Shown here: positions 21,401 through 35,800 of the stretch, in pieces
How positions within the stretch are numbered: position 1 is the stretch's first letter
Layout of the letters: every line of letters starts with the position of its first letter
Assembly (NCBI RefSeq): GCF_921293095.1
Contig: NC_060258.1
Location: 372,001 to 436,000 of the forward strand
DNA length: 64,000 nucleotides
From: Ischnura elegans
Lineage: Eukaryota; Arthropoda; Insecta; Odonata; Coenagrionidae
Reading direction: 5' to 3'
Translations under genes and position numbers: made by a program
The notes under the pieces: generated by a model
What the model saw: only the letters and a program-made list of their open reading frames with translations
What the model was told of the DNA's origin: nothing
Database searches by the model: none

Positions 21401-22769
21401 CTCTGACCATTATAAAAATTATGAAACAGCGTCTCCAGATATTTCGAACCTCCTTGCTCATTGCAAACTATGTCAATAGTTATGGAAGGTCGGCCATTTT
21501 TTGCAGTGCTATCAAGTCTGTTGGATCTCATTCCGCCCATGTAATGCGCGAATTTACTCCAGGATAGCATTATCCCGCATGGGGCTACACTGTCAACATG
21601 CGTCTCATGCAATATAGGTCAGATTGAATCAGGGATGACGCGGAAAATCAATTAGTAAATCCAGAATCACACTAACAATTCGTAAGTCCCAAATGGTTGA
21701 TAGCTTAAGCTAGAGTATTTCAAGACCGAAAGAGCGATCAACATTTGAGCTATCATTTCATAAAACACAAGGTCCTCCCCACCTGCTTTTAATCAGTCGT
21801 TTACTGCGTCAATTTCCGTATTTACCCCTACCATTCAATCAAAAGACTAGAGTGGCATTATGATCGCTCTTGAAGGCCGTGGATTCGCATTGGCTGCAAA
21901 CGGTACAAGCGATGGCTCAGTGAGATCAAATTGACGGGGAGGTATTAGAACCTAGATTTAGGCTATCCTTATCGGAACTCATCTGCAGACTAAATTTTAA
22001 ATGTCTAACGGCAGAAAAATGTCAATAAATTTTTAGAGCCCATGTCCGATTCTTACACGAGATAAGCAGCCTTGAATGTCCGCTTTCAGCTTCGGCCACG
22101 CCCAACACACAAGCCGTATTGCCATTGGCTGACGCCACGCGACGTGTGAACAATATGATAGCCTCTTGAGTAATGCTACGAGAATCAGAACACACATTTA
22201 TCCAGTTGGATAAGTACCCAAACGTTTCTCATAACGGCGGAAATGGGCATTCATAATTTAACGGTTAATACCCTAAATCTTCGACCTTATAAATAAATAT
22301 ACTCTGTATAATCAGTAGTGTGAAGAGGGTGCTACAGTGGTCTAATAATACGAATGATAAATACTCAATTCGTCTACTTGAAGCTAATGCCGGGAAAGTT
22401 ATGGGAAAGAGTCGCGGGATAAGCTACTTACATCTCAAAGAAAAGAGAAGAATTGTTGTTAGACGCAGATGTACCCGAATCTTGAGAGGCAGAAATCAGG
22501 AACTGTATATCGTCTGCATAAACGGCTAAAAAAATTATTTACCAGCTTATGCATTGAATGTATAGCTAGTGCGGGTTTATGAAGACGTTGCTATCTCGCA
22601 AATTTTCCCGTGCACCTCTTTGAGGGCATATTCATAGTTATTCCCATTTTAAAATTAATTTTACATCGATAAAGTTATAAAATTGCACATGAATCAACAT
22701 TTCATTCATTATGTCTGCAGGATGATGCAACGCATTTCTTAGAGTCCCTTACTAAGCTTCGTAGATGAA

Positions 22770-23026
22770 CATAATTAACGTAAGTAACAGTGTTCGGTGA
22801 CAATTGGTGGAAATTTTTGATCTTCTTGAGAACAAAGAACGAATGATAAACTTCCACATCATTTTATTTTATTTGAAGAAAAACCGACCCAAATATATAT
22901 GTAACATAAGTGAAACTAAGTAAGGCCGATTTTTGCCTTGATAATGACACTACGTGTCGAAATTGGTTCGGCGCTCATTCAAACTAAATAGCGTGGAATT
23001 TTAGCGTTCGTTATTTATACTCTTAG
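22770..23026. mobile_element. Penelope-type 257-bp fold-back insertion
   Basis: It is flanked by a perfect 8-bp duplication, TAGATGAA, at 22,762-22,769 and 23,027-23,034. The corresponding site in units B-D is uninterrupted. Inside, about 55 bp near the left (AACGAATGATAAACTTCCAC) is inverted near the right (GTGGAATTTTAGCGTTCGTT). These flank CCTTGATAATG...GTCGAAATTGGTTCGG, the terminal motif also seen at 7,230-7,262 and 7,930-7,952. Confidence 0.65.
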
Positions 23027-23373
23027 TAGATGAACCCTGGAGCCTGCTACAACTACGCAAATTCCATGTGTTACTACAAGAAAGGTCGTCTTTCCAGGGT
23101 TGGAAGCACTACATTCGTAGGCAAAACATATTGCATCAGAAAGGCAAGTGCAATTAAGCAAGAAAAGAATCAAGATGATAAATGTGAGGGATTTTTTCTC
23201 ATCTCCTATTCCAGAGAGAAATATATTAGAATCGAAAAGAGACAAAACATGACCTACTCCAGCTCAATTCCCCCTCGTAAAAATCTTTCAATCTTTGCCC
23301 ATGCCAACAACATTGTAAAACACAGAGGATTGCCTTCTTTCAATATTACAAGGGAGCTTTTATATCATCTTAA

Positions 23374-25863
23374 TAGGGAAGTGCACTAATTTTTTTTTAT
23401 TGCTGAATTTGAAAGTTTAGCCTAAAAAAGAAACATTAGTATAGTCACTTTCATTTCCTGCATCTGGGGTATGCACTTTAAAACGTTTTGAAAGTTTTTA
23501 AAATTTCATGTTGCGCTGAAACACAGTGCCTCCATCTTGATTGAGATGTGACGTCACAAGGCAGTAGTCACCAGTGGAGTATCGCTGTATTACGTCGCCT
23601 TCTTTAGCGCGGCGATAGTTTCCGGGAATCGGTGGAGTTTGCTTCCTAAAAATGTCGTCTAGTACCGAAAACATGAATTCAAAATAGAATTATAAATGAT
23701 TTTTTGTTCCAAATTTCATCTCGACGTCGAAACAAAAGCCTGGAGAAGATATTCATTCCCGTGCCTTAAGCACAAGCTATACGGAATAAATGGTTCAAGG
23801 CTGCTCCTGACTCTTACCTATCGATGATATTCTGTTTTGAAGTTCATTTGAGGGTATTGTAAGATCAAATTGATATTTATATTATAATAATTTACTTAGT
23901 AGGTACCTCAGTCACATCAGAAATTGTGTTAAGTCAAAATATAGCATCTTCCGCGTAGACTTACGTAATTTATAAATTGAAAGTAGTTTGCTTTAAGAAT
24001 TATGGCGCAACTGTTATTTTACACGACCGGGCAAAATGCGTACTTTGCCCATGATATGTGCATATATGATAACAAACGATTTTTGTTAAAGTTAATCTTT
24101 ATTTGTCGAAATTAGTACATTTATAGGTGATACAGATATAAAGGTACACAGCAGGTCGCGCGGCGTAATTTGTACTCCACTGGTGACGGGTTCATCTTGC
24201 TGATCTAAACAATTAGCTACAATACCACGAACTTTGAAAACTCGCAATATAGGCAGTCAAAGTACATTGTAAGAATACACGTGACCATTCTAGCCCAGAA
24301 TGTACGTACAATGTTGAAATCCTTGGTTTTCAAAGATTGACGTATTTTATACGCCAGCGCGCCCGGTCCAGGGTTATCAACTTTTATTTCATCCTATTTG
24401 TGGAATGGAAATTATATTTCGGAATGGTTCTTTTAGCACTGCTTCTGAGGTAAACTGGTAGGTACTGAGTAAGTAAACTCCCTTTGGAGTAATGTGAATT
24501 ACAAGTGTTCGAGATATATGGCATTTTATATTCACTTTGTGTTCTTATTAATTATGTCTGTACACATATTATTGCTTGTCGCGAGCGAGCTTTAATGGTA
24601 TGTGCTCTTGCAAGAGTGGTTTTCATTTTTAATGTGGAAGTTGGTCAGTATAAGCAAAGAAAATATTGACATTTTAGCGCACACCAATCCTTGTAGTCAT
24701 CGTAGCTCTACGTTTGTAATGACACTGCTAAAATACCTAAAGGCCATCATGATGATAAAAAAATTGTCTTATGTCAATGATTGCTGCAATTATAATTAAT
24801 TATAAACTTGACGCCGTATGATCACAATGAAGACAACAAAAATAATGCCATGACGTAGTCTTGAACCCTAGTCTTTAGGGTGGGATGCCCTACCCGCTAC
24901 CACTACTCCATCCGACCCATTACGTAACGAAGGATATTTTAAATTTATATATATGGCTTATGAAAAGTAACGCATGAAAATTAATCAATTACAGCCTAAC
25001 TAAGACTTGAAAAAGATGGAGCAAGGTACGAGGTCTCCCCTTGTTAGCCTAAACGTCTCGCATTTTTATGGAGCGTTGGACCTGTCCTCCTTTTTCAAAA
25101 ATTCAGTGACCATAAATACATCAAAGTTTGGTATACCATTTATAAATCGTTGGAATTTTCCTTCTCCCAACCAACATTATCTTTCTTGAACCCATCCTGG
25201 ACAACGAACCATTGCAACAACCAGCCAGCACGGAAATAAGGCTAACATCTCATGATTCTAGTTGTGAAGGGCAACGTTCCGGCTGGCGTGAATACATACG
25301 CAACGAGTAAGTCTTGCAGCAAACGTCTTAAATAGGTCTATTAGTTTGACTCGGTTCTTACAAAAAAAGTTTTGGCATGATAAACGGCATTGTGCCAAAA
25401 TATACCCAGCGAAAATAAATACCATTACCTATTTATTAAAGATTCAATGTGCCATTCTTACTACTCTTTCCAAACTTGAAGATGACACGTAAATGAATAT
25501 TAATATATTACGCAATGATGAAGTAATTTACTCAAATGAGAAGCAGCCAAATATATATTCTGAAGATATTTTATGACAGCAAAAAACGGATACCCTCAAA
25601 TTCTGTAGTTTTGCTATGCAATAATAGTGGTAGAACTAAACGGCGTAGGAGCTGCCTTCTGCTACTGCCTTGTGACGTCACGGCCAATATTCAACATGGA
25701 CACCCGTTTTAGCGGCCTTTGAATTTTTCCATATTTCGGACGGTCATCTCGAATCAAGTATTCACTATTAGGATTTAAACTGTGGTTTTACGACATTATG
25801 TTATTCTGAACTCTAATTTAAAAAATGTGTTTGGTGCATTTGAAACACTAGTGTACTTCCCTA
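23374..25863. mobile_element. TTAA-flanked DNA transposon, 2.49 kb, probably non-autonomous
   Basis: Inverted ends TAGGGAAGTGCACTA (left) and TAGTGTACTTCCCTA (right) are bounded by TTAA at 23,370-23,373 and 25,864-25,867. The 20-bp motif GTGACGTCACAAGGCAGTAG occurs about 175-180 bases inside each end, in inverted orientation (23,548-23,567 and 25,662-25,681). Units C and D of the array have the uninterrupted site (TAATTAAT). TTAA targets suit Kolobok or piggyBac. The ends do not begin with the CCC of piggyBac, which leans toward Kolobok. No transposase was recognised. Confidence 0.7.
24853..24918 (-). repeat. tRNA-derived SINE head
   Basis: The minus strand reads GGGTCGGATGGAGTAGTGG then TAGCGGGTAGGGC, and later AGGGTTCAAGACTACG. 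The A box is TGGAGTAGTGG (24,910-24,900) and the B box GGGTTCAAGAC (24,868-24,858), with tRNA-like spacing. The acceptor arm does not close, so this is a SINE head and not a tRNA gene. It sits inside the TTAA element. Confidence 0.65.
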
Positions 25864-28800
25864 TTAATGGCATATAAATTAGCTCATGTGCAAGAACATT
25901 AAAATATCAATATATATATTATTTAGAATTGGAATTATACTCACAGTGAAATTGGACTTCGAAAATGAAATGGCAGGCTTATTCAGAAGTTGTCTTCTAG
26001 CTTGCTGTCTGCAAGGAGCGTCTAAACAGCGTCTTCCTTGGCCTGAAAATAAACACAGGATTATCCTTCACTCATTTCTAATATTGCGTATCGTCTGCTT
26101 TTTATCCTGTCAACCAAACTTGTCCTGATCTCCCGAAATTGATGTCCTAACACACCATAAATATATATATATATTTCTTCATTTTTTCTTTTCTTTAACA
26201 ATATTTTCTCATCTCTGATATCAATGTCCGTATTCCTTACCTCAATTTGAAACAGTTTTGCAGCAAATATTTGTTTACTTTAATTGATGACTGGAGCATG
26301 GAAACGGCAGAAATTATTTGTGAAAACGCATATACCACATAGTGAAATACAATTTTCAGAGTTAATGATAATTGCAATGGTAATTCGCAGGATTCTATTA
26401 ATTATAAACAAAAAAGTAATACACCCACACTTTACACTTTCCAAACAGGTGCTTAACTGAACCTCTGATGATTGCAGCGCCTCCCTAAGATTTAAATAGC
26501 TACTTATGGGACGAAATATTAATTTCTCATTTTAAATCGAACAGCACTAATAAAAATAGGGGCATTTCATGGAAGGTCGGTCAGTTCGGTCAATGGAATA
26601 GATGTGGGAGTTCGGCCATTTTGTGCAGTTCTATCAAGTGTGTTGGATATCATTCCGCCCTCGTATTGCGCGAATTTCCTCCAGGGTAGCATAACCCCAC
26701 ACTGAGTAACACCTTCAACATGCGTCTCAGGCAATATAGGTCAGATTGAATAAGGGATGTATGCGGAAAATCAATTAGTAAATCCAGAATCGCACGATCA
26801 ATTCGAAAGTCCCAAATGATTGATTGTAAAGTGATAGGTTTTCAAGGAAGGAAAGGAAAGATCATTCATTGAGCCATCATTTTATGAATCACACTATCAT
26901 TCCCACCGCCCCTTAAACAATAGATTACTCCGTCAATTTCCGTATTCACCACTTTCATTCAATTAAAAGACAAGGGTGGCATTACAATCGCTCTTAGAGG
27001 CCGTGAGTTATCATTGGCTGAAATACTACAAGCGATGGTTTCATAGAGAGAGATAAAGGGACTAGAAGGAAGCATAATCTATATTAAGGCTATCTTTATC
27101 GGAAATCATCTGCAAGTTATACTGAAATACTCAATAGTAGAAAGCACTCAAAATTATGAATTCGTTTTAAATATTTCAAACAAAAAAGATGTGAATAATA
27201 CCAATTAGAGGTAAATTTTAACAGCTTATATCCGATTTTTACTCGAGATAAGCAGCCTTAAATGTCTGATGTCAGCTTCGGCCACGCCCAGTCCATGAAC
27301 CGTATTTCTATTGGCTGACGCCGCATGACGTGTGACTCACATGATTGCATCGTGATTAATGCTAAGAGAATCAGGACAAGCATTCATTCCGGGAAATTCG
27401 CAGACAAAAGTTAATTCCTAATGGCGAAACAAAGCGATAACTGTGTTACGGTTCGTGGCCGTAATCGTCTGCCGAATCAATTGCGAATGTCTATATGTTT
27501 TTTTACCACGTAACGATTTGCATCATACTTATGAAAGTCGAGAAAATAGTACGAGGAAGAGTATAATAATTAGTGTTGAGAATTTTACTATGGTGGATGA
27601 ATAATAAGAAAAATAAATACCCAATTGGTCCCCTTACAACTAATTCCAGGAAAGTTATTTGAACAAAGTCGTGGGATAAGCTACAGCTGAAACAGAAGAA
27701 TAAAGTTTTTACTTAGGCAGAGATATACCCGGATCAATTGACGCGGAAATCAGGATGTATATACAACACCTGCATAAACGACAAATGAAGATTAGAGGCG
27801 GCGAGTTCAATTAATTTTTAGCTAGTGCAAGTGAGTGAATACGATATCATCTCGCTAACTTTCATTTTCTCTGCTTTACGGGCATATTAATAGTTTTTTT
27901 CCATTTTAAAATTCATTTCAAATCGATATAATTGTAAAATTTAACTTGTATCAACATTTAATTAATTACGTCTGCAAGTTGATGCAACGAATTCCTCAGG
28001 GTCCCTTACTGAGCTTATAAGATGAGGCCGGGAGCCTATTTTAACATACGCAAATACGCAGTGTTACTGGAAGAAAGGTCATCTATCGAGGGTTGGAAGC
28101 ACTACATTCGTGGGCAAGAATTATTCTACCAAGAAGTCGACTGCAATAAAGCAAGAAATGATTTCAGGTGACTAATGTGAGGGATTATGCGGTAATTTAT
28201 TTTCCAAAAGGAAAGAATTTGGGGTCGAGGAGAGAGAGATCATGACACAATACAGCCCAATTCCATCTCGTAAATATCTTTCAATCTTCTTTCTTTGTGG
28301 GCGTATTCAAAGTTTTTCCCATTTTTAAATTCATTTTTAATTGATACAGTTGTCAAAATTGTACTTGAATTAACATTTCATCCATTATGTGTGTAGGATG
28401 ATGCAAGGCATTTCTTAGAGTTCCTTGGTAAGCTTCGCATATGAATGCTGGAGCTTGCTCTAACATACGCATTGCACTGGGAGAAAGGTCGTTTATCCAG
28501 GGTTAGAAGCACTATACTCAAGGGCAAGAACTATTGTGCCAGGAAGGAAGATGCAATGAAGCAAGAAAGTATTCAAGGTGACAAATAAGAGGATTTTTGC
28601 GTATCATCTATTCCACATAGAAATAAATTGAGGTCGAGGAAAGACAGATCACGATACCTTACAACCCAATTCCTTCTTGTAAAAACCTTTAAATCTTCGT
28701 CGAACAACTTTGTAAAAAGCAGGAAAAGGCCTTCTTTCATTTATACGAATTGAATTGTTCTAATCTCTTAAATATTGCCACATAAAATTACAAAGGAAGA

Positions 28801-29819
28801 AACATTAAAACATCATAAAGTTCACAGAGAGGAATTGTACTCACAGTAAAATTGGACCTCGCAAATGAATAGGCAGGCTAATTCAGAAGTTGTCTTCTAG
28901 CTTGCTGTCTTCAAAGAGCGTCTTAACAGCGTCTTCTCAGGTCTGAAAGTAAGCGTAGGATTATATTACACTCATCTCTAATTTTCCGATGTCTTTGCTA
29001 TTTATCTTTAAGTACTCGAAATAACGTCGATCATAGATAGCATGCGATTCATGCCTTTCAGGTCGGGTAAGGTCTACGATTTCCACACCGAAGGAAAATT
29101 TCCTGGATGAGTTATTGACTCACAGGTAATTGACGCATTCATTGGGGAGGTTTTATTGGAGCAAATAATAATGAGTGCAGAAATGAGAAAGTATTTCATG
29201 AAATTCATGGTTGAGATGACTGTCAGACTTCTAAAAAGGAAAGGAAAGTTATTGCTGATATGAGCTATAGAAAACGAATACTTTGAGTGAAGAATGATAA
29301 TGATAGACAAAAATATTGCCGATATCTTTTGAAAAAGATCAATTTAATGGCACAAAGCGAATCTCTGAGTTTCAGAAAGGAGCGAAAGATCAGCTAATTA
29401 AATGATGTGAATTTCAGAAGTATGGCTTACATTTTTTCCAACTCAATAATGTTGTTTCACCTTTTTTATCTAGTGATACAGATGGTCATGCGAATTATTC
29501 ATTGTTTGCTAAGATGGCCATCTCAGCGTAACATATTTCCATAGGATAGTAATATTCTCTTCCTTTATTGTAAGAAAGTGTATTTCTCATTAATATTAAA
29601 TACGCTCATCAATTTCAATTTGGGTCAATGTTTATGATCCCAGCGGTTTCAGAACGGACGAATCAGGTTGTTTATGGTAGTCTCTGGCAAAGTTAAGTAA
29701 ATACATGAGATACCTGCTTTGTAGGTGCATTCTTTAAATGTCTTCACCGGCCTGACACGCGCACGTAAGGTAATTTCCTCTTCACTCCAATATATTACGT
29801 ACGTTTTATCTACACTACA

Positions 29820-30010
29820 TATCCATAGGCACTCGACATAACGCGTCCACGATGTCTTGCTCAACAGATAGCATGAGATTCACACTTTTTCAATATGGCG
29901 CCTGCCGAAGAAATAAGTGTTTGCCTATTTGGCTGTGGGTTAAAGTCCTCGCCTGCAAAAACGAGGTCGTTGGATGCAGCCCCACTTGTGCAGGCATGCA
30001 CCACCACACG
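29820..30010 (-). other. Conserved patch with shared minus-strand frame (unit B copy of M7)
   Basis: The minus strand reads SPTRVVVHACTSGAASNDLV, followed by AGEDFNP and ISSAGAILKKCE. The same frame is readable at 38,500-38,330 and, for a shorter span, at 50,070-49,925. The DNA core (ACGAGGT..TTGGATGCAGCCCC...GTGCAGGC) is better conserved than its flanks. It could be a decayed exon, a structured RNA (GCCTGCA/TGTGCAGGC can pair) or chance. Confidence 0.35.
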
Positions 30011-32514
30011 TGTAGGCGATTGAGCTTGGTCGTTATCAATTACATTCCGCTGAAGAAAATGCCTTATAAGGGTTGATAAAGATTAATAGCAACGGAATGT
30101 TTTATTGAGGTTGTGAAAACGGTTTCATATGCATAAAATAGTCAGTTTTCATCATTAAATGTTCATTGTCTATTCCTATGTACTTGATTAAATATACTTA
30201 AATCGATACCACTTTATATTTGGCCTGACGTATCTAAAATGAGGCATATGATCTTTGAACCTGGCCTTAATATTTCTCATTGTCCGGTTGGCTTAAACTG
30301 AATTACAGAAGGAGCTACTAATTCTGAAGATACTAGACTTTTGTGAGGGATCAAATTTATCCTTTGAATTACTGAACAAATGTTGTAGTTATTCTTACTG
30401 ATAATACATATCTTATTATAAACTGCTTTCAGAATATTCCCTAGAATTTTTAAATTTTTGGTCGAACGTAAGTTTGCTACATTCATTATATTTATTCTGC
30501 TTAATGTTGGTGGCGTTTTAAATAAAAATTTTTTACGGTTGTCGTTATTTACTAAAAATCGAATAATATACTCTGTGAAGGTTTGCTTTTGGTTATGATT
30601 AAATTTCTTTAGTAATGATGTTGATCAATCTTCATGTATTTGATTTTAGTGGGATGAATATTTACTAGTCTGTGCAAAAGAGGATGAAAAATGCGTTTTT
30701 GCCCGTTATGTACGAAAGAATAATAATGGAATTATTGTTTTTCGTACATATAGATTTCCTTCGGAAATCGTAAGAAATTTTTATTGTTGACTCGTTGTAT
30801 CAAATTCGCCTGTTGGTTTGTTTGTACTTAGGGAGAAATCCTAGCAACTGGATTCCTGGCAATACGGTGATTAGCTGAAGTGCTAAAAAAACTCACGGAT
30901 ATCGCAGACCTGGATGATAACAAATTTAATTTTTTATAATAAAAACCTCTAATGTTTAATATCTTTAAAGCCATTATGAAATTTGAGGAGGGTCTTGATA
31001 AAAAAGTTTTGAATAAGTTTTTTATTTCCCTTGTGGATTTGAAATAATAGAAACAAAAAAAATACATTAAACCTTACACTAAGATAATTGAAAAATGAAA
31101 GTGAATGTTAATCCATCCATTTTTGAAGGATTATAGAAAAAATTTTGTCTCACCTGATACAAAAAACTAAAAATGGATAGGACACCTATGACAATAATGC
31201 TATTTGATTTGAAGTGTTTTAGTATCATTTGTATAATATATTTAAATAATATTAATTTGTCATTAACGCTGAAAGTTAAAAGCAGGTACTTGTTAGATTG
31301 ACAATATAGTTTTTTTCTTCAGCTTAGTTGCACACGCGTTTCAAATCATTCGTTATTTAATGATTTTTTTCCAGCTCCCACGGTCAATAATCCACTCTGA
31401 GATAATTGTAAATCCAATTTCAAACTCGAGTGCATAGCTTCTTACGGACGGGTTTACGATTGCGCCAAACTGTTATCTCATATCGCGTGATGTCTCTTAT
31501 CGTGCAGCCACTGTTACTATGTGAAGTCTTTTGCCGTGTAAGCGGAAAATTCGACATTTTTATTCGAAGTAATTACGACATTTCATATCTGAAGTATCTG
31601 TCTGTCATTTTATTTTTAATAACTGATCAACTATTGCACGTTAGTTTTTTAAAAATATGTTGTGTATTTCGTGGGAAAATAAACTTCTAATGGATTAATT
31701 TGATAGTGTTAGTTCAGTTTAAAACCTAAGGTATGACAGTGTTTCGCATCCGATTTGTTCTCAGAGATCAGTAACACACAAAATCTATTATAACTTTTTC
31801 TCACTAACTAATTTTCTCTTCTACATAAACGTCATATTTGAACTCTAACCAATCAGCGACGATTGTTCAGTGAAATAGTGGCCCAAAATACGCTACGAGA
31901 AGTGAATGAGCACTAAAACTTAGTTGCTGCGTGTTGATTGATTTCAAGGGACTTTGATTTCTTAATCTTCGTGAATGCAACCAATATACCTTCCTCCGTT
32001 ACTATTTATCCAGAACCCCCTTCTTATTTCTAACTTTATTTCTTTCCACTCTACTCTGTTTAGCCTCCTTATAACCTATACATCCTCATAATAAACATCA
32101 TAAATGTTATCGGTATATGCTGAAATTTCATAAATTCTTAAAGCGGCAGAAGAAACGAACAGATAGATTCAACGTGAACACATGATGCACTAAATAAGCT
32201 GCATACTATGAAACCATCTTTCGAACATCACTCACACATACTTATGTATGGAATGAATGAAACGAGAAATGATAAAAAGTCATGTGGAAAAAACGTCTAA
32301 AACCCTAGTATCCAGTGTCTAAACACCAACATGTGTCTTTTTTTCTATCAACATTCAGTTGAACTTTGATACAAGATAGTTAAAAGGACCGGCATTATTT
32401 CCTCACTTACAAATGTTTCGGAATGTCCTATTTTACTTAAAGAGATACATATAAAGAAGTAGGAGCAGGAGAATGAGTGGAATCAACAGTTATACAGTAA
32501 TTTATATATGAATC

Positions 32515-32807
32515 CATGGGCTTAGCCTGCCAGGGGCAAGAGGGGGAGATGCCCTCCCCTTAAACAAAAGTCTTTTAAGTAGTTTTAGGACTGGATTGAA
32601 ACGAAAGCCTATAGTTCACTAAAAATATTTGTGCAAGAAATGTAACTAAGCAAAGTTTCTTTAAGCAAACGATTTTAAAAAATAATAAAACGCTGTTATA
32701 ATTATCTTATAATGTTAGTTCCATTGACCTTTTCCATATTTAAATATTACAACTTTAACAAACGTTGCTTAACCCTCCATCAACTTTTGATCCTTGGCAC
32801 GCCGTTG
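32515..32807. mobile_element. hAT-type MITE, unit B copy
   Basis: Orthologous to 39,841-40,139 and 53,878-54,185. The ends are related to CATGGGTGTACCC (left of the unit C copy) and, reverse-complemented, CAAGGGCGTACCTAGGA (right of the unit D copy). The body is AT-rich without an open frame. Confidence 0.6.
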
Positions 32808-35800
32808 TCTATTATTAAACATAAATTAAAATTATTTATAATATATAGGGAAATAAATCAGTTGATGTTTTCTAAGATTCTCTTGTTCCATTATTGATAT
32901 ATCTTTCGACCCCATAAATGTTATCAAAAATAGATTTTTTACTTTTTTGGAACAATTCTACTGTGTATAAATAAGCCAAACCGAATATAATCTCAGAAGA
33001 GCCTGTATTTAAAATTATTTTATTGGCATTTATTTTATCAATATCAGATTGAAATACAATAATTAATGACTATTTATGAAATACATGAAAGCATTTTGAG
33101 TTGAATGTACAACAAAATGTGTGTTCATTCTTATACATTAATAATATATAATATAATTCAAAACATTCATATACATTTTGGTAATGGGGTTCCAGACCTA
33201 ACTATAGACGTTGACATTTACGGAACATGTGCGGAAAAAATCAAAAATGAATTGTGTGGATAATCTTCAATTTAAATGTTACAGATGTTTTTTTATACGT
33301 ATTGCTCAAATAAATATTCTAATGACCACATCAGGCAAAGATTTTTTCCGAAATCGATATGCATCAAAAAGTTCTGTTTTTTAATATTTAGGGTTATCAC
33401 CGACATCCAAAACAAGATCCCAGGTAGCATATCATAAGTCATTGAGTTTAAATGAAAGGAAGAAAGAAGGAAGGGGCTAATCAAGCAAGTTTGTTATGGG
33501 TTTCTTACGGCCAGGCCGACAAACATCCAGAGTAATGACAAAATGGATGCCAAACTTTCAGCAATTCCAAAACGCAAATTTTTTATTCAAGATTAAAAGT
33601 CCCTGATTTTACGTACAAAATTTAGTTTTCCATTGCACCCATACTACTTTCATGAACTTCATAAATAGTCATTTATTTTTTAAAATTCAATGTGTAATGA
33701 TAAAATTAGTACCAATAAAATGTGAAATAAAGCAAATATTTTCTCTTCTGATATCTCTAATTTCTTTCAAACCATAAATCATGTCTATTTTATCGTGGAT
33801 TTAGGTTAGATAATACAGCATATCACCGGACATAATAGAACATATCATCAAAGAATTTTAACTACCGAATATAAAGATTTTGTCAAATACGTGGCATGAA
33901 AAGGCATAGGATTATATCTGACGGTAATAACAGCATAATCCTACGAGGCAGCAATGTAAGGTATTGTGGGTTGGATAATTGCCTATACATACCTAATTCG
34001 GCCAATGTAAAGAAAGCGCAACATTTTGTTCGCGATCCGATTTCCGCTTAACTTATTGACGAAACACCTCTAAGCTTTAACATATAATAACTGAAGTTTA
34101 GAGGTTTATATGGGCGAATTAGAAACTTGAATAAGGGATTAATTACTCGAAGGAAAACGTATTTTTCTTGCGTACCATGTGACTTGATAATTGAAACATT
34201 TTGAGTATTTCCTAAAATATCGAGATACTTATTAAATGTCATTATTATCTCACTAATAATTGGTACAAACTTAATTTAATCAAATAAAGCGATTTCTACA
34301 TGAATGAAAGTAAACTGAAACATTTTTTGCATTCTTTAATAATGTTGCGTTTTCGCAGCTTTGGCCGAAAATGGCATATCAAGGTTTGACTGTATTTTTA
34401 TTCGTAATCATTTTATCGTCATTTTAAATCGTCATTTAACTAAAATATGTTTAAATCAAGCCCTAATGCAACAGTGAAATAAAAAGCCGTCGAGAGTTTC
34501 GTAAAAGATTTTCTAGAGAATACTATTTATTATCCACATTTTTTTTAATATTCACATTATTTGAAATTATTGATCCCAAATCATCAAATGGAATAAAATA
34601 TTCTGTTCATTCAAATTGGAAATTAATAGAGGTCAATTACGGAGCTCATATGTTATTTTTACTCCAGATAAGCAGCCTTGAATGTCCGCCATTAGCTTCG
34701 GCCACGCCCAGCCCACGAACAGTATTCTTATCGGCCGACGCCGCGTGAAGTGTGAACAATATGATCAACTCGCGACTAACGTTAAGAGCATCAGAAGACG
34801 AATTCATCCCATTGGATAAATTTACAAATGATCCTCATAATTACGCAACAAGGAAATAACTTTATACCGGTTTGTGCTTTAAATCTTCAACCCAATCATT
34901 AAAGATTCTGTATATATTTTTTTACCACAGAGTAAATTATATCGCTCCGCAAATCAACGTAAATGTATGCAAGGAGGAGTACAGTTATTTGTACTTACTG
35001 TTAAAAGGTTGCTATGGCGAATGAAAAATACCAATAATAATAACTAAATTCGTTTTCTTGCAGCTAATTCCGGAATTTTACGGGAACAAAGTCGTGGGGT
35101 AAACTACAGCTCTGGGAGAGGAGAAAGTATTTATTGAGGCACAAATATACCCAGATCATCTGTTGCGAATTATTGGGACTATTAAATATCGTCTGTATAG
35201 ACGGCAAGAGAAAATTGTATACCTGTAAATGCTTGAAATATATAGTTAGTGATGGAAGGAGATAAAGTTGCGATTTTGCACTTTCCTGTGCCCTGTTTTG
35301 TGGGCGGATACATAGTTTTCCCCATTTATAAACCATTTTTAATCAATACATTTATAAAAATTTACTTGAATTAACATTTGATCTTTATGTGCGCGAATGA
35401 TGCAGAGCATTCCTTTAAATTTTTATCTAAGCTTCATCTATGAAGCTAGCAGTCCTCTCTATCATACGCAATCACTGTGGAAGAGAGGCCTTGTCTTTCC
35501 AGGGTTGGTATCACTGTATTCGTGACAAGAGTAGAGCTAGGAAGGCAAATGCAATAAAGCAAGAATAGATTTAAGGTGACACACGTGAGGGAATTTCTGG
35601 TACCTTCTTCTCCAGAGAGAAAGATATTGGGGTCTAGGGAAGACAATGTATGACTTATTACAACCCAATACATCCTACTCAAATCTTTCAATATTCGTCA
35701 ATGCAAACAACTTTTTGAAACACAGGGATCGCCATCTTGGATTACACCCAAGGGAACTTTTCCAATCTCCTAATTAATACAAAATAATAAACAGAAACGT

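Larger units (their letters stand above)
21420..26560. repeat. Tandem segmental duplication, unit A
   Basis: First unit of the array. Modules in order: M1 21,420-21,975; M2 22,020-22,260; M3 22,330-22,560; M4 22,560-22,769 continuing at 23,027-23,373; M5 25,864-26,110. Two later insertions split M4 and the M4/M5 boundary. After M5 comes a block (26,110-26,490) that recurs at 60,840-61,240. No long open frame is shared with the other units. Confidence 0.8.
26575..34630. repeat. Tandem segmental duplication, unit B
   Basis: Modules: M1 26,575-27,120; M2 27,215-27,420; M3 27,590-27,830; M4 27,830-28,290 with an extra diverged copy 28,290-28,790; M5 28,790-29,060; M6 29,060-29,640; M7 29,820-30,680; M8 31,430-31,867; M9 31,868-32,510; a hAT MITE 32,515-32,807; M10-M11 32,808-33,600; M12 33,600-34,240; M13 34,240-34,640. 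This is the most complete unit. Confidence 0.8.

Noticed and set aside
23030-23389. 119-codon open frame in module M4
   Set aside because: Orthologous modules in units B, C and D have stops and shifts in every frame, and the frame crosses the edge of the TTAA element.
24853-24918. A functional tRNA gene on the minus strand
   Set aside because: A and B boxes are present, but the acceptor and anticodon arms do not close properly; a SINE head explains it better.
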